A stretch of DNA of 64,000 nt from Caldilineales bacterium (GCA_019695115.1 JAIBAP010000032.1:1-64000), one strand, 5' to 3'. Positions 18,600 through 28,879 are shown, numbered from the stretch's first letter. Made by a program: numbers and translations. The notes: generated by a model from the sequence alone, not told the origin.

Positions 18600-19319
18600 T
18601 TAGTGGTTGGCGACCTGTTCGGCGGCCAACTCCAGCGGTTCGCCCCCTACCTGCACCGGCCCCTCCACATCCAGGCAATAGCCCCGGCCGCGATAGGTCC
18701 GCACCAGAACGGGATGATCGGCGTCCTCTTCGATGCACTCGCGCAGCCAACGCATGTGCACATCCAACGTGCGGGTATCGCCCAGATAGCTCGTGTTCCA
18801 CACTTCCTGCATGAACTGCTTGCGCGTCACCAAGCCACCGGGATGCTTGAACATGATGTCCAGAAGCTGAAACTGTTTGGGCGTCAACTGGCACAGCCCC
18901 TTGGTCGAAATCACCATGCGCGTCCGTCGATCCAGCGTCAGAGGCCCCAGGCGGACGATGAAGCCCGGCCGCGAGTCCAGCAGCTTGCGCACTACATTGC
19001 CCAGGCGACGCGGGGTGAACGGCCGGGCGATGTACTCATCCCACAGGGCCTCATGGTCGAGGCTGCTGTGATTGCTGAGCAGGAGAACGACGAACGGCGC
19101 CTGCGGTTTGCGCCCGGCGGCATGGGTGATGCGATGCAGGTTGACCGGGTTGATGTCAACGGCATCGACGATCACCAGGTCGGCCCGAAACGCATCCAGC
19201 GCCCGCAGACTCGGGCGCAGCCCATCCACCTCGGCGACCTCGTAGCCCTGCTCTTTCAGGAAGGCGCAGGCTTTGCCGTTGGTGGCCGGCTTACCAATGC
19301 ACAACAGACGCTCTCGCAT
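18600..19319 (-). CDS. OmpR/PhoB-type response regulator with atypical receiver
   Basis: A 239-residue DNA-binding regulator. Residues 1-117 follow a receiver layout with the phosphorylatable aspartate position kept (LVIVDAVD), but the acidic pair after strand one is absent (LLCIGKP) and the conserved lysine is replaced by arginine (YIARPFTP). Residues about 125-225 are a winged helix with LTPKQFQLLDIMFKHPGG, TLDVHMRWLRE and VRTYRGRGYCL. No sensor kinase gene is adjacent. It may act without phosphorylation. A TATAAT -10 box lies upstream at 19380-19385. Confidence 0.85.
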   Translation of the reverse strand: MRERLLCIGKPATNGKACAFLKEQGYEVAEVDGLRPSLRALDAFRADLVIVDAVDINPVNLHRITHAAGRKPQAPFVVLLLSNHSSLDHEALWDEYIARPFTPRRLGNVVRKLLDSRPGFIVRLGPLTLDRRTRMVISTKGLCQLTPKQFQLLDIMFKHPGGLVTRKQFMQEVWNTSYLGDTRTLDVHMRWLRECIEEDADHPVLVRTYRGRGYCLDVEGPVQVGGEPLELAAEQVANH

Positions 19320-19379
19320 AGGGTGGGCGTGAAAAAGGGTCGGGGGGATGATCGCTTGCGGACGACGACGTCGCCAGGG

Positions 19380-19410
19380 ATTATAGCCAGGTGACGCCGT
19401 CTGCGCACAA
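19380..19410 (-). promoter_or_regulatory. Promoter of the response regulator gene
   Basis: On the minus strand a perfect TATAAT (19385-19380) follows TTGTGC (19410-19405) with a 19-base spacer, longer than ideal. The -35 overlaps the A/T tract of the rplS terminator. Confidence 0.5.
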
Positions 19411-19438
19411 AAAGGCGTGAGTGGATCACACTCACGCC
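19409..19438 (-). terminator. Rho-independent terminator of rplS
   Basis: A perfect ten-base stem (ggcgtgagtg / cactcacgcc, 19414-19423 and 19429-19438) with a five-base loop. On the minus-strand transcript it is followed by TTTTTG. It lies 33 bases downstream of the rplS stop. Confidence 0.85.
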
Positions 19439-19470
19439 CTGTTTGACACTGACCGACGTCAGCCGGTCGC

Positions 19471-19821
19471 CTAGCGCCGTTCCTGCTTCAGGCGGGCTTG
19501 CTTGCCCACGCGGTCGCGCAGGAAGTAGAGCTTGGCGCGCCGGATCTTGCCGCCGCGCACGACCTCGATCTTCTCCACGCGCGGCGAATGCAGCCGGAAG
19601 ATGCGCTCGACGCCCACACCGTGCGCTCCGATCTTGCGAACGGTCACACTTTCGGCCGGCCCGCCGCCGCTCAAGCCAATGATCGTGCCCTGGAAGACCT
19701 GGATGCGTTCGTTCTTGCCTTCGACGATGCGATTGTGCACCTTGACGGTGTCGCCCACCCGCAGATCGGGGGTTTCTTCTTTCAGTTGCTGGTCTTCGAG
19801 TGATTTCAGAAGGTAAGTCAT
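19471..19821 (-). CDS. rplS: 50S ribosomal protein L19
   Basis: A 116-residue ribosomal protein located at the 30S-50S interface. The sequence matches L19 throughout: VGDTVKVHNRIVEG, ERIQVFQGTIIG, SVTVRKI, GVGVERIFRLHSP and the basic end KLYFLRDRVGKQARLK. Length is normal. A ribosome-binding site AAAGGA precedes the ATG by ten bases. The gene is monocistronic here, with its own promoter, a leader hairpin and a strong terminator; rimM and trmD, often linked to rplS, are not adjacent. Confidence 0.97.
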   Translation of the reverse strand: MTYLLKSLEDQQLKEETPDLRVGDTVKVHNRIVEGKNERIQVFQGTIIGLSGGGPAESVTVRKIGAHGVGVERIFRLHSPRVEKIEVVRGGKIRRAKLYFLRDRVGKQARLKQERR

Positions 19822-19849
19822 GGGAAGAATATCCTTTCAAGACAAACAA

Positions 19850-19869
19850 AGACACCCATCAGGGTGCCT
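19850..19869 (-). promoter_or_regulatory. Leader hairpin upstream of rplS
   Basis: The minus-strand RNA forms an eight-pair stem AGGCACCC / GGGTGTCT with a four-base loop (one G-U pair), followed by TTTGTTTGTCTT, and lies just before the rplS ribosome-binding site. It could be an autoregulatory leader or a weak attenuator. Ribosomal-protein leaders of L19 are known in other phyla, but no homology was tested. Confidence 0.45.
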
Positions 19870-19897
19870 GGAACAAGCATGGTTCGTAACGGCGGGA

Positions 19898-19927
19898 AGT
19901 CTAGCATAAGCCGGGTGACGCCGCCAA
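19898..19927 (-). promoter_or_regulatory. rplS: Predicted rplS promoter with extended -10
   Basis: Minus strand: TTGGCG (19927-19922), 18-base spacer, then TAGACT (19903-19898) preceded by TGC, giving an extended -10 TGCTAGACT. The identical TGCTAGACT occurs in the promoter proposed for the ABC leader at 47799-47827. Confidence 0.55.
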
Positions 19928-20167
19928 ATTGCCCATGCTGCTTTTTGCGATTCTGTTGGTTAGAAGCTAGAATACCCGGCTGTTGTCCTCCTCCCAGTAG
20001 CCTTTCTAGCCTTGCGGCTGAGGGGCGCACAAGGATAGCGAGGCCCGCTACTTTGGCCTCATCAAGCACTGCCAACGCCACGCGTAGGGAGATGAATGGC
20101 GCAGCACCGGCTTGTGATTCGCATTACGCCTACCTGACACACCCCCAAACGGAGTCCTTTTCAACCT

Positions 20168-20803
20168 ATGCAACAAGTTCTTACTGTCGAGCCTCGCAGC
20201 CAGACCGGTAGCGCTGCCAAGAAGGTGCGCCATGCCGGCATGGTTCCGGGCGTCGTCTATGGTCAGGGCCAGCCTGCCACACCCATGCAGTTCAGTGAAT
20301 TCGACCTGCTCAAGATCCTGCGCGCCGGCGGGCCCAGCCAGCTGATCGAGATCCAGGGGCTGGGCGGATCGAGCCTTCATGTCCTCTTGCGCGAGGTCCA
20401 GCGCCACCCCACCCGCCGCAACATCCTCCACGCCGATTTCTATCGCGTCCAGATGGATGTCGCCGTCCGCACCGAGGTTCCGGTTCATTTCAGCGGCGAG
20501 TCCGAGGCCATCCGCAACGGCGCTGTGCTCATCCACCATCTCGACAAGGTGCATGTCGAGTGCCTTCCCGGCCTTATCCCCGAGGCCTACACCGTCGATC
20601 TCGGCAAGCTGGTCACCTTCGATGATGTCATTCGCGTCTCCGACCTGCCGCAGTTCGAGGGCGTCCGTCTGCACCACGACGCCGAGGAAGTGGTGATGAG
20701 TGTGGCGCCGCCGCGCGTCCTCGAAGACGAGGAAGGCGCACCGGCGGCCGAGGTGGCCGAGCCTGAAGTCATTCGCAAGGGCAAGGCCGAGGAAGAAGGC
20801 TGA
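20168..20803 (+). CDS. rplY: 50S ribosomal protein L25/general stress protein Ctc
   Basis: A 211-residue, long (Ctc-type) form of L25, which binds 5S rRNA. N-terminal RSQTGSAAKKVRHAGMVPGVVYG is the L25 signature. The C-terminal Ctc/TL5 domain runs from about residue 95 with VPVHFSGESEAIRNGAV and YTVDLGKLVTFDDVIRVSDL. The end is acidic with alternating charges (GKAEEEG). ATG at 20168 has GGAG about 13 bases upstream, a loose spacing. It is divergent from rplS and followed by a hairpin and the DUF89 gene. Confidence 0.95.
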   Translation: MQQVLTVEPRSQTGSAAKKVRHAGMVPGVVYGQGQPATPMQFSEFDLLKILRAGGPSQLIEIQGLGGSSLHVLLREVQRHPTRRNILHADFYRVQMDVAVRTEVPVHFSGESEAIRNGAVLIHHLDKVHVECLPGLIPEAYTVDLGKLVTFDDVIRVSDLPQFEGVRLHHDAEEVVMSVAPPRVLEDEEGAPAAEVAEPEVIRKGKAEEEG

Positions 20804-20808
20804 GTGGG

Positions 20809-20903
20809 AACGACTGAAGTCGTTACTACGAGGTAGTCAAGAGGTAATTTACTGCGAGATCGTTGCTACGAAGGGCCGCTGGGGCCTCGGTTCCCGGCGG
20901 CCC
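20809..20903. repeat. Dispersed CGACTGAAGTCG repeat and downstream hairpin
   Basis: 'aacgactgaagtcgttac' at 20814-20831 is the same word family as the inverted pair at 41851-41907. Slightly further, gggccgc (20873-20879) pairs with gcggccc (20897-20903). The hairpin may terminate the L25 transcript, but its U-tract is poor. Confidence 0.4.
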
Positions 20904-20955
20904 TTGCATTGGGGGATAGGACCCTTCTTGTTCTTCCTGCCGCATCCTGTGCCGT

Positions 20956-22927
<1,972 letters not shown>

Positions 22928-22936
22928 AACGATTCA

Positions 22937-23184
22937 GGTGGCAGGTGGGGGGTGGCAGGTGGCAGGTGGCAGGTGGCAAGTCGCAGAGCTTGTCCCTTCA
23001 CTCCGTTCAGGGCAGGCTCTGAGTGAAACGAAGGATCGCAGGTGCTCAGCATCGCGCATCACGTTTTACGGAACCCGGAACCCGGAACACGGAACACGGA
23101 ACCCGGAACACGGAACACGGAACACGCAACACGGAACACGGAACACGCTCCACGGAACCCGGAACACGCAACACGGAACACGTT
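22937..23184. repeat. Intergenic repeats: GGTGGCA tract and GGAACAC period-7 array
   Basis: Positions 22937-22980 are copies of 'ggtggca', the complement of the tract at 17941-18180. Positions 23072 to about 23184 are a period-seven array of 'ggaacac'/'ggaaccc' words. This fills the gap between the SDR and MDR genes; nothing else is seen. Confidence 0.8.
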
Positions 23185-24900
23185 TCACGGCAACATAATC
23201 CGCAAAAACTCTTCCTCCGCCGCGATCGTCCACTCTTTGCCGTCCTTGAGTTTGGCGTAGACGGTGGGGAGCGAGTCTTTCAGGTCGGGGAGGGCGGTGA
23301 GGGGGAAGTCCTTGATCTGCGGCCAGATGACGACCTTGCCGGGGAAAGTGGTGTCCTGGACGGCTTTCAGCCCCTCTTTGGCGGCGTTGAGCGAACCAAT
23401 GGCGGCCACCGAGCGGTTGGGCGAGAGTTCGCCGGTCTCGGTGTCGTGCAGCATCTGGCGCAGGTCTTCGATGGACGAGGCCGAGTGGCCGATGACGCGG
23501 GCATCCTTGAGATAGGCGTCGCTGAGGTCGAGTGTGGTCATCGTCCCGCGCGCCACCCCCGCAAAGACGTTCATCACCCCCTTGTCGGCCAGCCACTTGC
23601 CTGCGTCGGCGATGACGGGCGGGATCGGGGCGAGGACGATGATATCGTCGAAGCCGGCCGCTTTGAACGGAGCCATGCCGGCGGCGTAGCTTTCTTTCTC
23701 CATCGGGTTCAGGCAGATGAATTCGATGCCCTTTTCGGCGGCTTCGGCGGCGTAAGAGTCCTGCAAATCGCCCAGCCGCAGGGTGCTGACATCCGAGCAG
23801 ACGATGATGCCGGGGCCGTTGGGCTTCTGGATGGCGCGCTGGACGTGCATCCGGCCCATCGGCCCGCCCGCGCCCACGAACCAGGCCCGGCCGCCGGGCT
23901 TGAGCGACGAGCGCACGGGGGTGTCGCTATAAGCGCGGGCGATGTCGGGGCTGCGGCCGCCGGTGTACACCCAGCGGTTGTAGTGCACCCGGCCGATGTC
24001 CACACTCACCGGGCGGGCGAGCGGCTGGTCGGCGACAAGGGCAACGATGCCGAAATCGGCCAGGCGTGGGCTGACGGTCTCGATCAGCTCGGAGGTGGCG
24101 CCCAGGAGGACGATGTCATCGATCTTGTCGAGGGGCGGGTTGGCCACATCGGGCGCGGCCATGACTTCGACGCCGAGCGTTTTCGCCCCGGTCCGCAGCC
24201 AGGCTTCCAGGTCGGCGGGGACATCGGTCAACAACAAGGCCCGTGGGTGCGAGTTGGCGTCGAAGCCGGCGCTGAGGGTGTATTCCTGGCCGGGGTCGGC
24301 GTGGCTGCCGATGATCCAGGTCACGCCGCCGGGCCGCAGGCCGGTACGATATTTGAGTTCGTAGGCGGCGGTCACGCAGGCCCACGGTTCGGTGAGGGCG
24401 CTTTCGGCGTAGCCGGTGGTGGGTTGCACGCGCAGGAGGTAGTTGCCATCATCGCCGTCGAGGATGCGCTGGTCGATGACGTTGTACTCCGACAGCCCGC
24501 CCTGGATCTCGTAGCCGTAGGCATAGCCCACCCCGCCCACGTTGATGTCGGCCTGGATGGTGAAGCGATCGCCGACCTTGTACTGGTCGCGCAGGTGTTC
24601 GCCCACCCCCACCACCGTCATGGCGATTTCGTGGCCGAGCGTGATCGGGTTTTCTCGCATGTTGCGGTAGATGCGCGGGTGTTTCTCGCCCAGGCCGATG
24701 ACCTTGATGTCCGAGAAGCAGAGGCCGGTGGCGTCGTGGCGCACCAGGAGTTCATCGGGGCCAAAGGTGGGGAGAGAGGTCTCGATGGGGCGATTCTCGA
24801 CGCCGAGATTGTCCAGCCCGGCGCCGAAGAGCGGCCAGAGGTGGTTGGTGGCCGGCAGCGGGGCGCCGGCCTGTCGGAAGGCGGTGAGTTTGTCGGTCAT
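23185..24900 (-). CDS. Zinc-dependent MDR alcohol/sugar-phosphate dehydrogenase
   Basis: A 571-residue medium-chain dehydrogenase, much longer than the usual 340-380. The N-terminal catalytic domain shows GLCFSDIKV and GHEIAMTVVGVG, the zinc-binding Cys-Ser-Asp and Gly-His-Glu motifs. The four-cysteine structural zinc lobe is absent. The middle has Rossmann-like GAGGPMGRMHVQRAI (about 356-370). An extra domain of about 150 residues sits before it (DIVLLGATSELIETV). It resembles the L-sorbose-1-phosphate reductase branch, an impression not a proof. The start at 24900 (MTDKL) has GGAG nine bases upstream. It lies between the SDR and PHP-like genes on the same strand. Confidence 0.78.
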   Translation of the reverse strand: MTDKLTAFRQAGAPLPATNHLWPLFGAGLDNLGVENRPIETSLPTFGPDELLVRHDATGLCFSDIKVIGLGEKHPRIYRNMRENPITLGHEIAMTVVGVGEHLRDQYKVGDRFTIQADINVGGVGYAYGYEIQGGLSEYNVIDQRILDGDDGNYLLRVQPTTGYAESALTEPWACVTAAYELKYRTGLRPGGVTWIIGSHADPGQEYTLSAGFDANSHPRALLLTDVPADLEAWLRTGAKTLGVEVMAAPDVANPPLDKIDDIVLLGATSELIETVSPRLADFGIVALVADQPLARPVSVDIGRVHYNRWVYTGGRSPDIARAYSDTPVRSSLKPGGRAWFVGAGGPMGRMHVQRAIQKPNGPGIIVCSDVSTLRLGDLQDSYAAEAAEKGIEFICLNPMEKESYAAGMAPFKAAGFDDIIVLAPIPPVIADAGKWLADKGVMNVFAGVARGTMTTLDLSDAYLKDARVIGHSASSIEDLRQMLHDTETGELSPNRSVAAIGSLNAAKEGLKAVQDTTFPGKVVIWPQIKDFPLTALPDLKDSLPTVYAKLKDGKEWTIAAEEEFLRIMLP

Positions 24901-24966
24901 GGCGATGGTCTCCGAAGTAGGATCAAAATGACACAAATAGGATAAACACAGATGATAACGTCTTGG
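24901..24966. repeat. Single copy of the ATGACACAAAT repeat core
   Basis: 'aatgacacaaataggat' followed by 'aaacacagatgat' at about 24927-24956 is a solo relative of the 37-bp unit in the tandem arrays. It sits in the short leader between the PHP-like and MDR genes. Confidence 0.6.
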
Positions 24967-26319
24967 TCACGAAAGCAGAAATTGGAGCGCGTCGGCTGGC
25001 TCGAACGATGAATCCAACTCGCGCAAGCGCCCATCTTTTCTCGCCTCTGGCGGCGTGGCATAACCTGCTTTCGTATAGAAATCGTTGCGTTCGGCGCGGG
25101 TGGGCAGGTGCTGCTGCGCCCAATCGCTTTGATAACCCAGCCCGGCCGCCCTTTGGAGGACGGTATGCCCGTAAATGAAGTGGGCGCCGTCGAGAAAGGC
25201 CCGACGCACCGGCGCCAGCTCGGGGGCGTCGAAATCATCGACCAGCTTCTGTCCGAAGGCGTTCATCTCGGTGCCGACGTTGAGCGGCAGGTCGTATGCG
25301 CGGGCCATCGCGACCACTTCGTATAGTTTTGTGACCTTGTGCCGCCGTTGTTCGGGGTCCGCGAGGTTCCAGTTGCGGTCGGGGATGATGTTCATCGCCA
25401 CCACGCCCTTGCCCACCAACAGGTCGAGCAACTCCGGCAGGGCCTGTTCCCCGGCCGAGGTTCCATCCAGCCAGGCCAGGCAGGGCAGGGCGCCGCAGGC
25501 GACGATCAGTTCGTGGAAGGCCTCGAGGCGGGGGAAGCTGCCGGCGTCCGGCTGCACATAGCCCACGCCCCCGCGTTTCATCAACCGGGCGCGAATCGTG
25601 TTCCTGAATCCGGCCCCATCCTGGCGCAGGCTGCGGATCTGCGCAACCGGCAGCTGCAGCCGCGCGGCCCAGAAGCCGTCGGGGTCGTCGAAGTGCTTCT
25701 CCGCCTTGCGTACATAGGCTTCGACGATGTGGCGCTCGGTGGCGTTGCCGTTTGGCGTCAGGGGCAGCACGTCGGCATCGTAGTCGAGGGTCAGGGGGTC
25801 GAGATAGGCATCGATGCGGGCGACGACATCGCGATTGCGGGCTTCGGCGCGGCGGCGCAGGTCGGCGGCGATGGGGGCGACCGAGGCGGGGATGGCGCTG
25901 GCGGTGAAGCCGATGCCCATGTGATAGGTCACGCCCGGCTCGCCGGGAGAGTTGATCTCGCGGTCGGCGAATTCGGGCAGGAACAGTCGCGTCTCGATGC
26001 CGGCGCTGCCGCGCACGCCCGTCAGTTCGCAGGCGTCGAGAAATTCGTCCACGGCGTCGAGCACATCGAAATCGACGATGCCCATGAGCTTGTAGCCCTT
26101 CTCTCTGCCCAGCCAGGCCAGGGCCGTGGGCGAATAGCCGTAGGCGTTGAACGAGAAGAAGGTGTGGCAGTGCATGTTGGCCACGTCGGCCGGTTGGGGC
26201 AGGGCGATGGCGCCCGCGCTTGCCAGGTCGAGCAGCTCACGCAGGGCGGCTCCTCGTCTGACGGGGCTGAAGTCGTTGAGTTGGGAGTGGAGAGTGGAGA
26301 TTGGAGATTTGCTCTGCAT
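24967..26319 (-). CDS. PHP-domain-like metal-dependent hydrolase
   Basis: A 450-residue protein. The motif ANMHCHTFFSFNAYGYSP at about residue 48 is a PHP-type metal-binding start, followed by MGIVDFDVLDAVDEFLD and a later GIETRLFLP and NVGTEMNAFGQ region that fit the PHP barrel. PHP proteins hydrolyse phosphoester bonds, but the substrate is unknown. The first 15 residues are encoded by repeat-like 'tctccaatctccactctcc' sequence, so the true start may be further in; no better ATG exists before the motif. It is adjacent to the MDR and AKR genes on the same strand. Confidence 0.7.
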   Translation of the reverse strand: MQSKSPISTLHSQLNDFSPVRRGAALRELLDLASAGAIALPQPADVANMHCHTFFSFNAYGYSPTALAWLGREKGYKLMGIVDFDVLDAVDEFLDACELTGVRGSAGIETRLFLPEFADREINSPGEPGVTYHMGIGFTASAIPASVAPIAADLRRRAEARNRDVVARIDAYLDPLTLDYDADVLPLTPNGNATERHIVEAYVRKAEKHFDDPDGFWAARLQLPVAQIRSLRQDGAGFRNTIRARLMKRGGVGYVQPDAGSFPRLEAFHELIVACGALPCLAWLDGTSAGEQALPELLDLLVGKGVVAMNIIPDRNWNLADPEQRRHKVTKLYEVVAMARAYDLPLNVGTEMNAFGQKLVDDFDAPELAPVRRAFLDGAHFIYGHTVLQRAAGLGYQSDWAQQHLPTRAERNDFYTKAGYATPPEARKDGRLRELDSSFEPADALQFLLS

Positions 26320-26604
26320 TGGAGTTTGATTTTGCAGGAAGCAGTTTTATCAACACGAATCACACGAATGGACGAATGGCACAAATGATTGTAGAAAATT
26401 CGGTATGAGTTCACCTTGTCTGTCATTGCGAGGCTGTAGGCCGAAGCAATCCCCAACTTCCAATGCGATTTGGAGATTGCTTCCTTCACTGTGTTCAGGA
26501 CGGCTGTCGCCCCTCGCAATGACAGAACGTGAACAGATAGAAAATTCATGCCATTCGTCAAATTCGTGTAATTCGTGAAAAAAAGATGGTCGTTGCGGCG
26601 ATAC
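26320..26604. repeat. Intergenic inverted-repeat element (TGTCATTGCGAGG type)
   Basis: A 14-base terminal pair ctgtcattgcgagg (26420-26433) and cctcgcaatgacag (26512-26525) encloses a second imperfect pair gaagcaatc / gattgcttc. GTTCAC/GTGAAC extend the arms outward. It is flanked on both sides by CACGAATGGACGAATGG-type words. The design is that of a non-autonomous MITE- or REP-like element. No gene is present. Confidence 0.7.
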
Positions 26605-27501
26605 TCAAGCTAATAGAGCAATCGCTGCGACATTGGCCTCGACTTGGGCGACGGTCTTGCAGCCGGGGATGACGGCGCTGACGGCCGGATGGCGCAGGCA
26701 CCAGGCCAATGCCCAGGCCGCCATCTCCGCCCCCGCCGGAAGCTCTTCCCGGCGGATGAGCTCGACCTCGGCCAGTTGCGCCTGCACGCGCTCCGCCGGC
26801 AGCGAGGAACGCATGTCATCGGCCTGGCTGAACTCCGTCCCCGGCCGGTACTTGCCGCCCAGCAGACCGCTGGCCAGGGGCACGCGGGCCAGCACGCCCA
26901 GGTCGTGTTTCAGGCAGACAGGCAGGGCGGCGGCCTCGGGGCCGCGCTCTAGCCGGTTGTAGACGATCTGGATCACACTCGCCCCTACCGCCGTCGCTCG
27001 CTCGATCTGGTGCATGGGGTCGCCCTTCGAGCTGACCGACACGCCCAGATGCCGCACCTTGCCCAGCCGCACCTGCTCGTTGAGCATCGCCCATAGTTCG
27101 TCGTTTTCGAAGACGGCGTTGCCGCCGGAATGAAACTGATAGAGGTCGATGAAGTCGGTCTGCAGGGCGCGCAGCGAAGCCTCGAGTTGCTGCCTCACCT
27201 GCGCCGGCTGCCAGCGATCGGCGCGGGCCAGGTGGCCCAGCCAACGGTGCCCGAACTTGGTGGCCACGACCCACCGCTCCCTTCGCCCGGCCAGCGCCTG
27301 GCCGATCAGCCGTTCGGAAACATGGTCGCCGTAGCATTCGGCCGTATCGACCAGATTGACGCCCAGATCGGCCGCCCGGCCGAGGATGGCAGCCACTTCC
27401 GCGACCGCGAACGCCCGGCCCCATTCGCCGCCGAACTGCCAGGCGCCGATGCCGATGGCCGAGACGCGCAAGCCGGTGCGGCCGAGACGGCGGTAGATCA
27501 T
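26605..27501 (-). CDS. Aldo/keto reductase
   Basis: A 298-residue NADPH-dependent oxidoreductase of the AKR barrel family. It begins MIYRRLGRTGLRVSAIGIG and has the catalytic set: Asp in NLVDTAECYG with the tyrosine, Lys in WVVATKFGHR, and His in LYQFHSGG. The end AVIPGCKTVAQVEANVAA is the cofactor-phosphate binding region. Start at 27501 lies ten bases after the aldolase stop, with GAGGACAGGAGG just upstream, so the two are translationally linked. It probably reduces a sugar aldehyde or ketone in this cluster; the substrate is not known. Confidence 0.9.
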   Translation of the reverse strand: MIYRRLGRTGLRVSAIGIGAWQFGGEWGRAFAVAEVAAILGRAADLGVNLVDTAECYGDHVSERLIGQALAGRRERWVVATKFGHRWLGHLARADRWQPAQVRQQLEASLRALQTDFIDLYQFHSGGNAVFENDELWAMLNEQVRLGKVRHLGVSVSSKGDPMHQIERATAVGASVIQIVYNRLERGPEAAALPVCLKHDLGVLARVPLASGLLGGKYRPGTEFSQADDMRSSLPAERVQAQLAEVELIRREELPAGAEMAAWALAWCLRHPAVSAVIPGCKTVAQVEANVAAIALLA

Positions 27502-27511
27502 CCTCCTGTCC

Positions 27512-28273
27512 TCAACGGGCGCCCAGTTGACGCTGGCGGTAGTGCTCATCGGGCCGGGTGTGGATGCGGGCCACATGTTGGGGCGTCATGAAGTTAGGCC
27601 CGCCCAGGCTGTAGGCGCCCACCAGCACCCGCGCCGCCTTCACGGCCATGGCGGTGATGTTTTCGACCTGGCGGGCGGTGGGCGCCAGGGCGATGAAGCC
27701 GTGGTTTTGCATGTAGATGGTCTTGGGCCGTTCGCCGTGCGCGTCGAGGTACTCGGCGAGGGTCGTGCGCACGGCCCGGGCCAGCGGCAGGCCGGGATCG
27801 ACATAGGGCGTCAGGGCTGGGGCCACGCCACAGACCACGATCTCATCGGGGAAGAGGCGTCCGGCCAGGGCCGAGGCGAAGGTGGTGGAGCAAGTAATGG
27901 CGTTGACGGCGGTGGGATGGGTGTGGCCGACGAAGTTGACGCCGGGCAACTGCAAGCATAGGGCGTGCAGAAAGGTCTCGACCGAAGGGTGGCCGGGCGC
28001 AGCCGGGTCGACTTTTGCCGCCGCCAGGGCCTCTTTGACCTCGGCATCGCTCAGATCAGGGCCGTCGAGCACGGCCAGGGCGCGGTCGAAGCGCACCTGC
28101 ACGAAGCCCTCCGGCCCGATGCCATGCATCTCGCGGCCGCTGGCCTTCACCCAGAACGTCTGGTCATCCACCCGCGCCGAGGTGTTGCCTTCGGCAAGGA
28201 TGACGTAATCGTGGGCGGGGTCGCCCAACCGGCGCGACATGTCCGCGAGCTGGCTCAGGATGTCATCTGGCAT
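27512..28273 (-). CDS. Class II aldolase/adducin-family protein
   Basis: A 253-residue zinc aldolase or epimerase of the fuculose/rhamnulose/ribulose-phosphate group. Seen motifs: AEGNTSARVDD (substrate loop), WVKASG, GHPSVETFLH with the catalytic glutamate, the zinc ligands FVGHTHPTAVN, and a third histidine in YMQNHGFIAL. It cleaves a ketose 1-phosphate to dihydroxyacetone phosphate and an aldehyde, or epimerises a pentulose 5-phosphate. The choice cannot be made here. ATG 28273 (MPDDIL) is used; its ribosome-binding site is weak. It is the first gene of the minus-strand sugar cluster. Confidence 0.88.
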   Translation of the reverse strand: MPDDILSQLADMSRRLGDPAHDYVILAEGNTSARVDDQTFWVKASGREMHGIGPEGFVQVRFDRALAVLDGPDLSDAEVKEALAAAKVDPAAPGHPSVETFLHALCLQLPGVNFVGHTHPTAVNAITCSTTFASALAGRLFPDEIVVCGVAPALTPYVDPGLPLARAVRTTLAEYLDAHGERPKTIYMQNHGFIALAPTARQVENITAMAVKAARVLVGAYSLGGPNFMTPQHVARIHTRPDEHYRQRQLGAR

Positions 28274-28367
28274 GGTGTCTGTTGGATTCGCTTTGAAAAT
28301 GGTCGGTTTTGGAGTTACGGTTACAGCAGCCAGATTGTACCACACGACAGGCGAGCAGGTCTCGTAT

Positions 28368-28790
28368 CTACAGCAGCGCCGCCAGAAAATCGATCACCCC
28401 CGCCAACTCCTCCGGGATGGCGCCGTCTATGGCCGTCACCATATGGCCGTTGTAGGTGATGGTGTACACGAACTGGTCGGCGCCGGGGGTCTCGAAACTG
28501 TGGTCAGCGTCGAAAAGGCCGCTCCCCGCCAGCAGCGAAGCTAATTCCTGCGTCTGGCTGGGCGTCAGTTGGCCGGTCTCGGTGCTGCCATCGTTGCGGG
28601 TGACGATGGTGGAGCCATCGACCTCGATCTGGACTTGATTCGTCTGGCCGGCAAAACCGCCGCTACGAACAAAGCTGACCGGCGTCAGCAACTGGCCGGA
28701 CGAGGAAGTGGCCGGGGTGGCGGGGGCGCGGCAAGCCGCCAGAAGCAGGCTCAGCACGACCAAAGAGAACGACCAACGCACAACTTTCAT
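28368..28790 (-). CDS. Putative lipoprotein
   Basis: A 140-residue exported lipoprotein. The signal peptide ends in the lipobox LLAAC (cysteine at residue 20), followed by a Thr/Ser/Pro spacer. The remainder is a small beta-rich domain (QVQIEVDGSTIVTRNDGST ... FVYTITYNGHMVTAIDGAIP). It looks like an inhibitor-type or emfourin-like fold, which would fit its place directly upstream-divergent... but here it is downstream on the same strand as the M4 protease, so a protease-inhibitor role is only a hypothesis. AAGG precedes the ATG by about seven bases. Confidence 0.72.
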   Translation of the reverse strand: MKVVRWSFSLVVLSLLLAACRAPATPATSSSGQLLTPVSFVRSGGFAGQTNQVQIEVDGSTIVTRNDGSTETGQLTPSQTQELASLLAGSGLFDADHSFETPGADQFVYTITYNGHMVTAIDGAIPEELAGVIDFLAALL

Positions 28791-28879
28791 CGCTCTACCT
28801 TCGCTTGGGGGGGATACGGCAGGTTATCCGCAGTTGCGGCGACCCTGCCGGCTGGATGGGTGAGGAGCGTCAAACAAGT

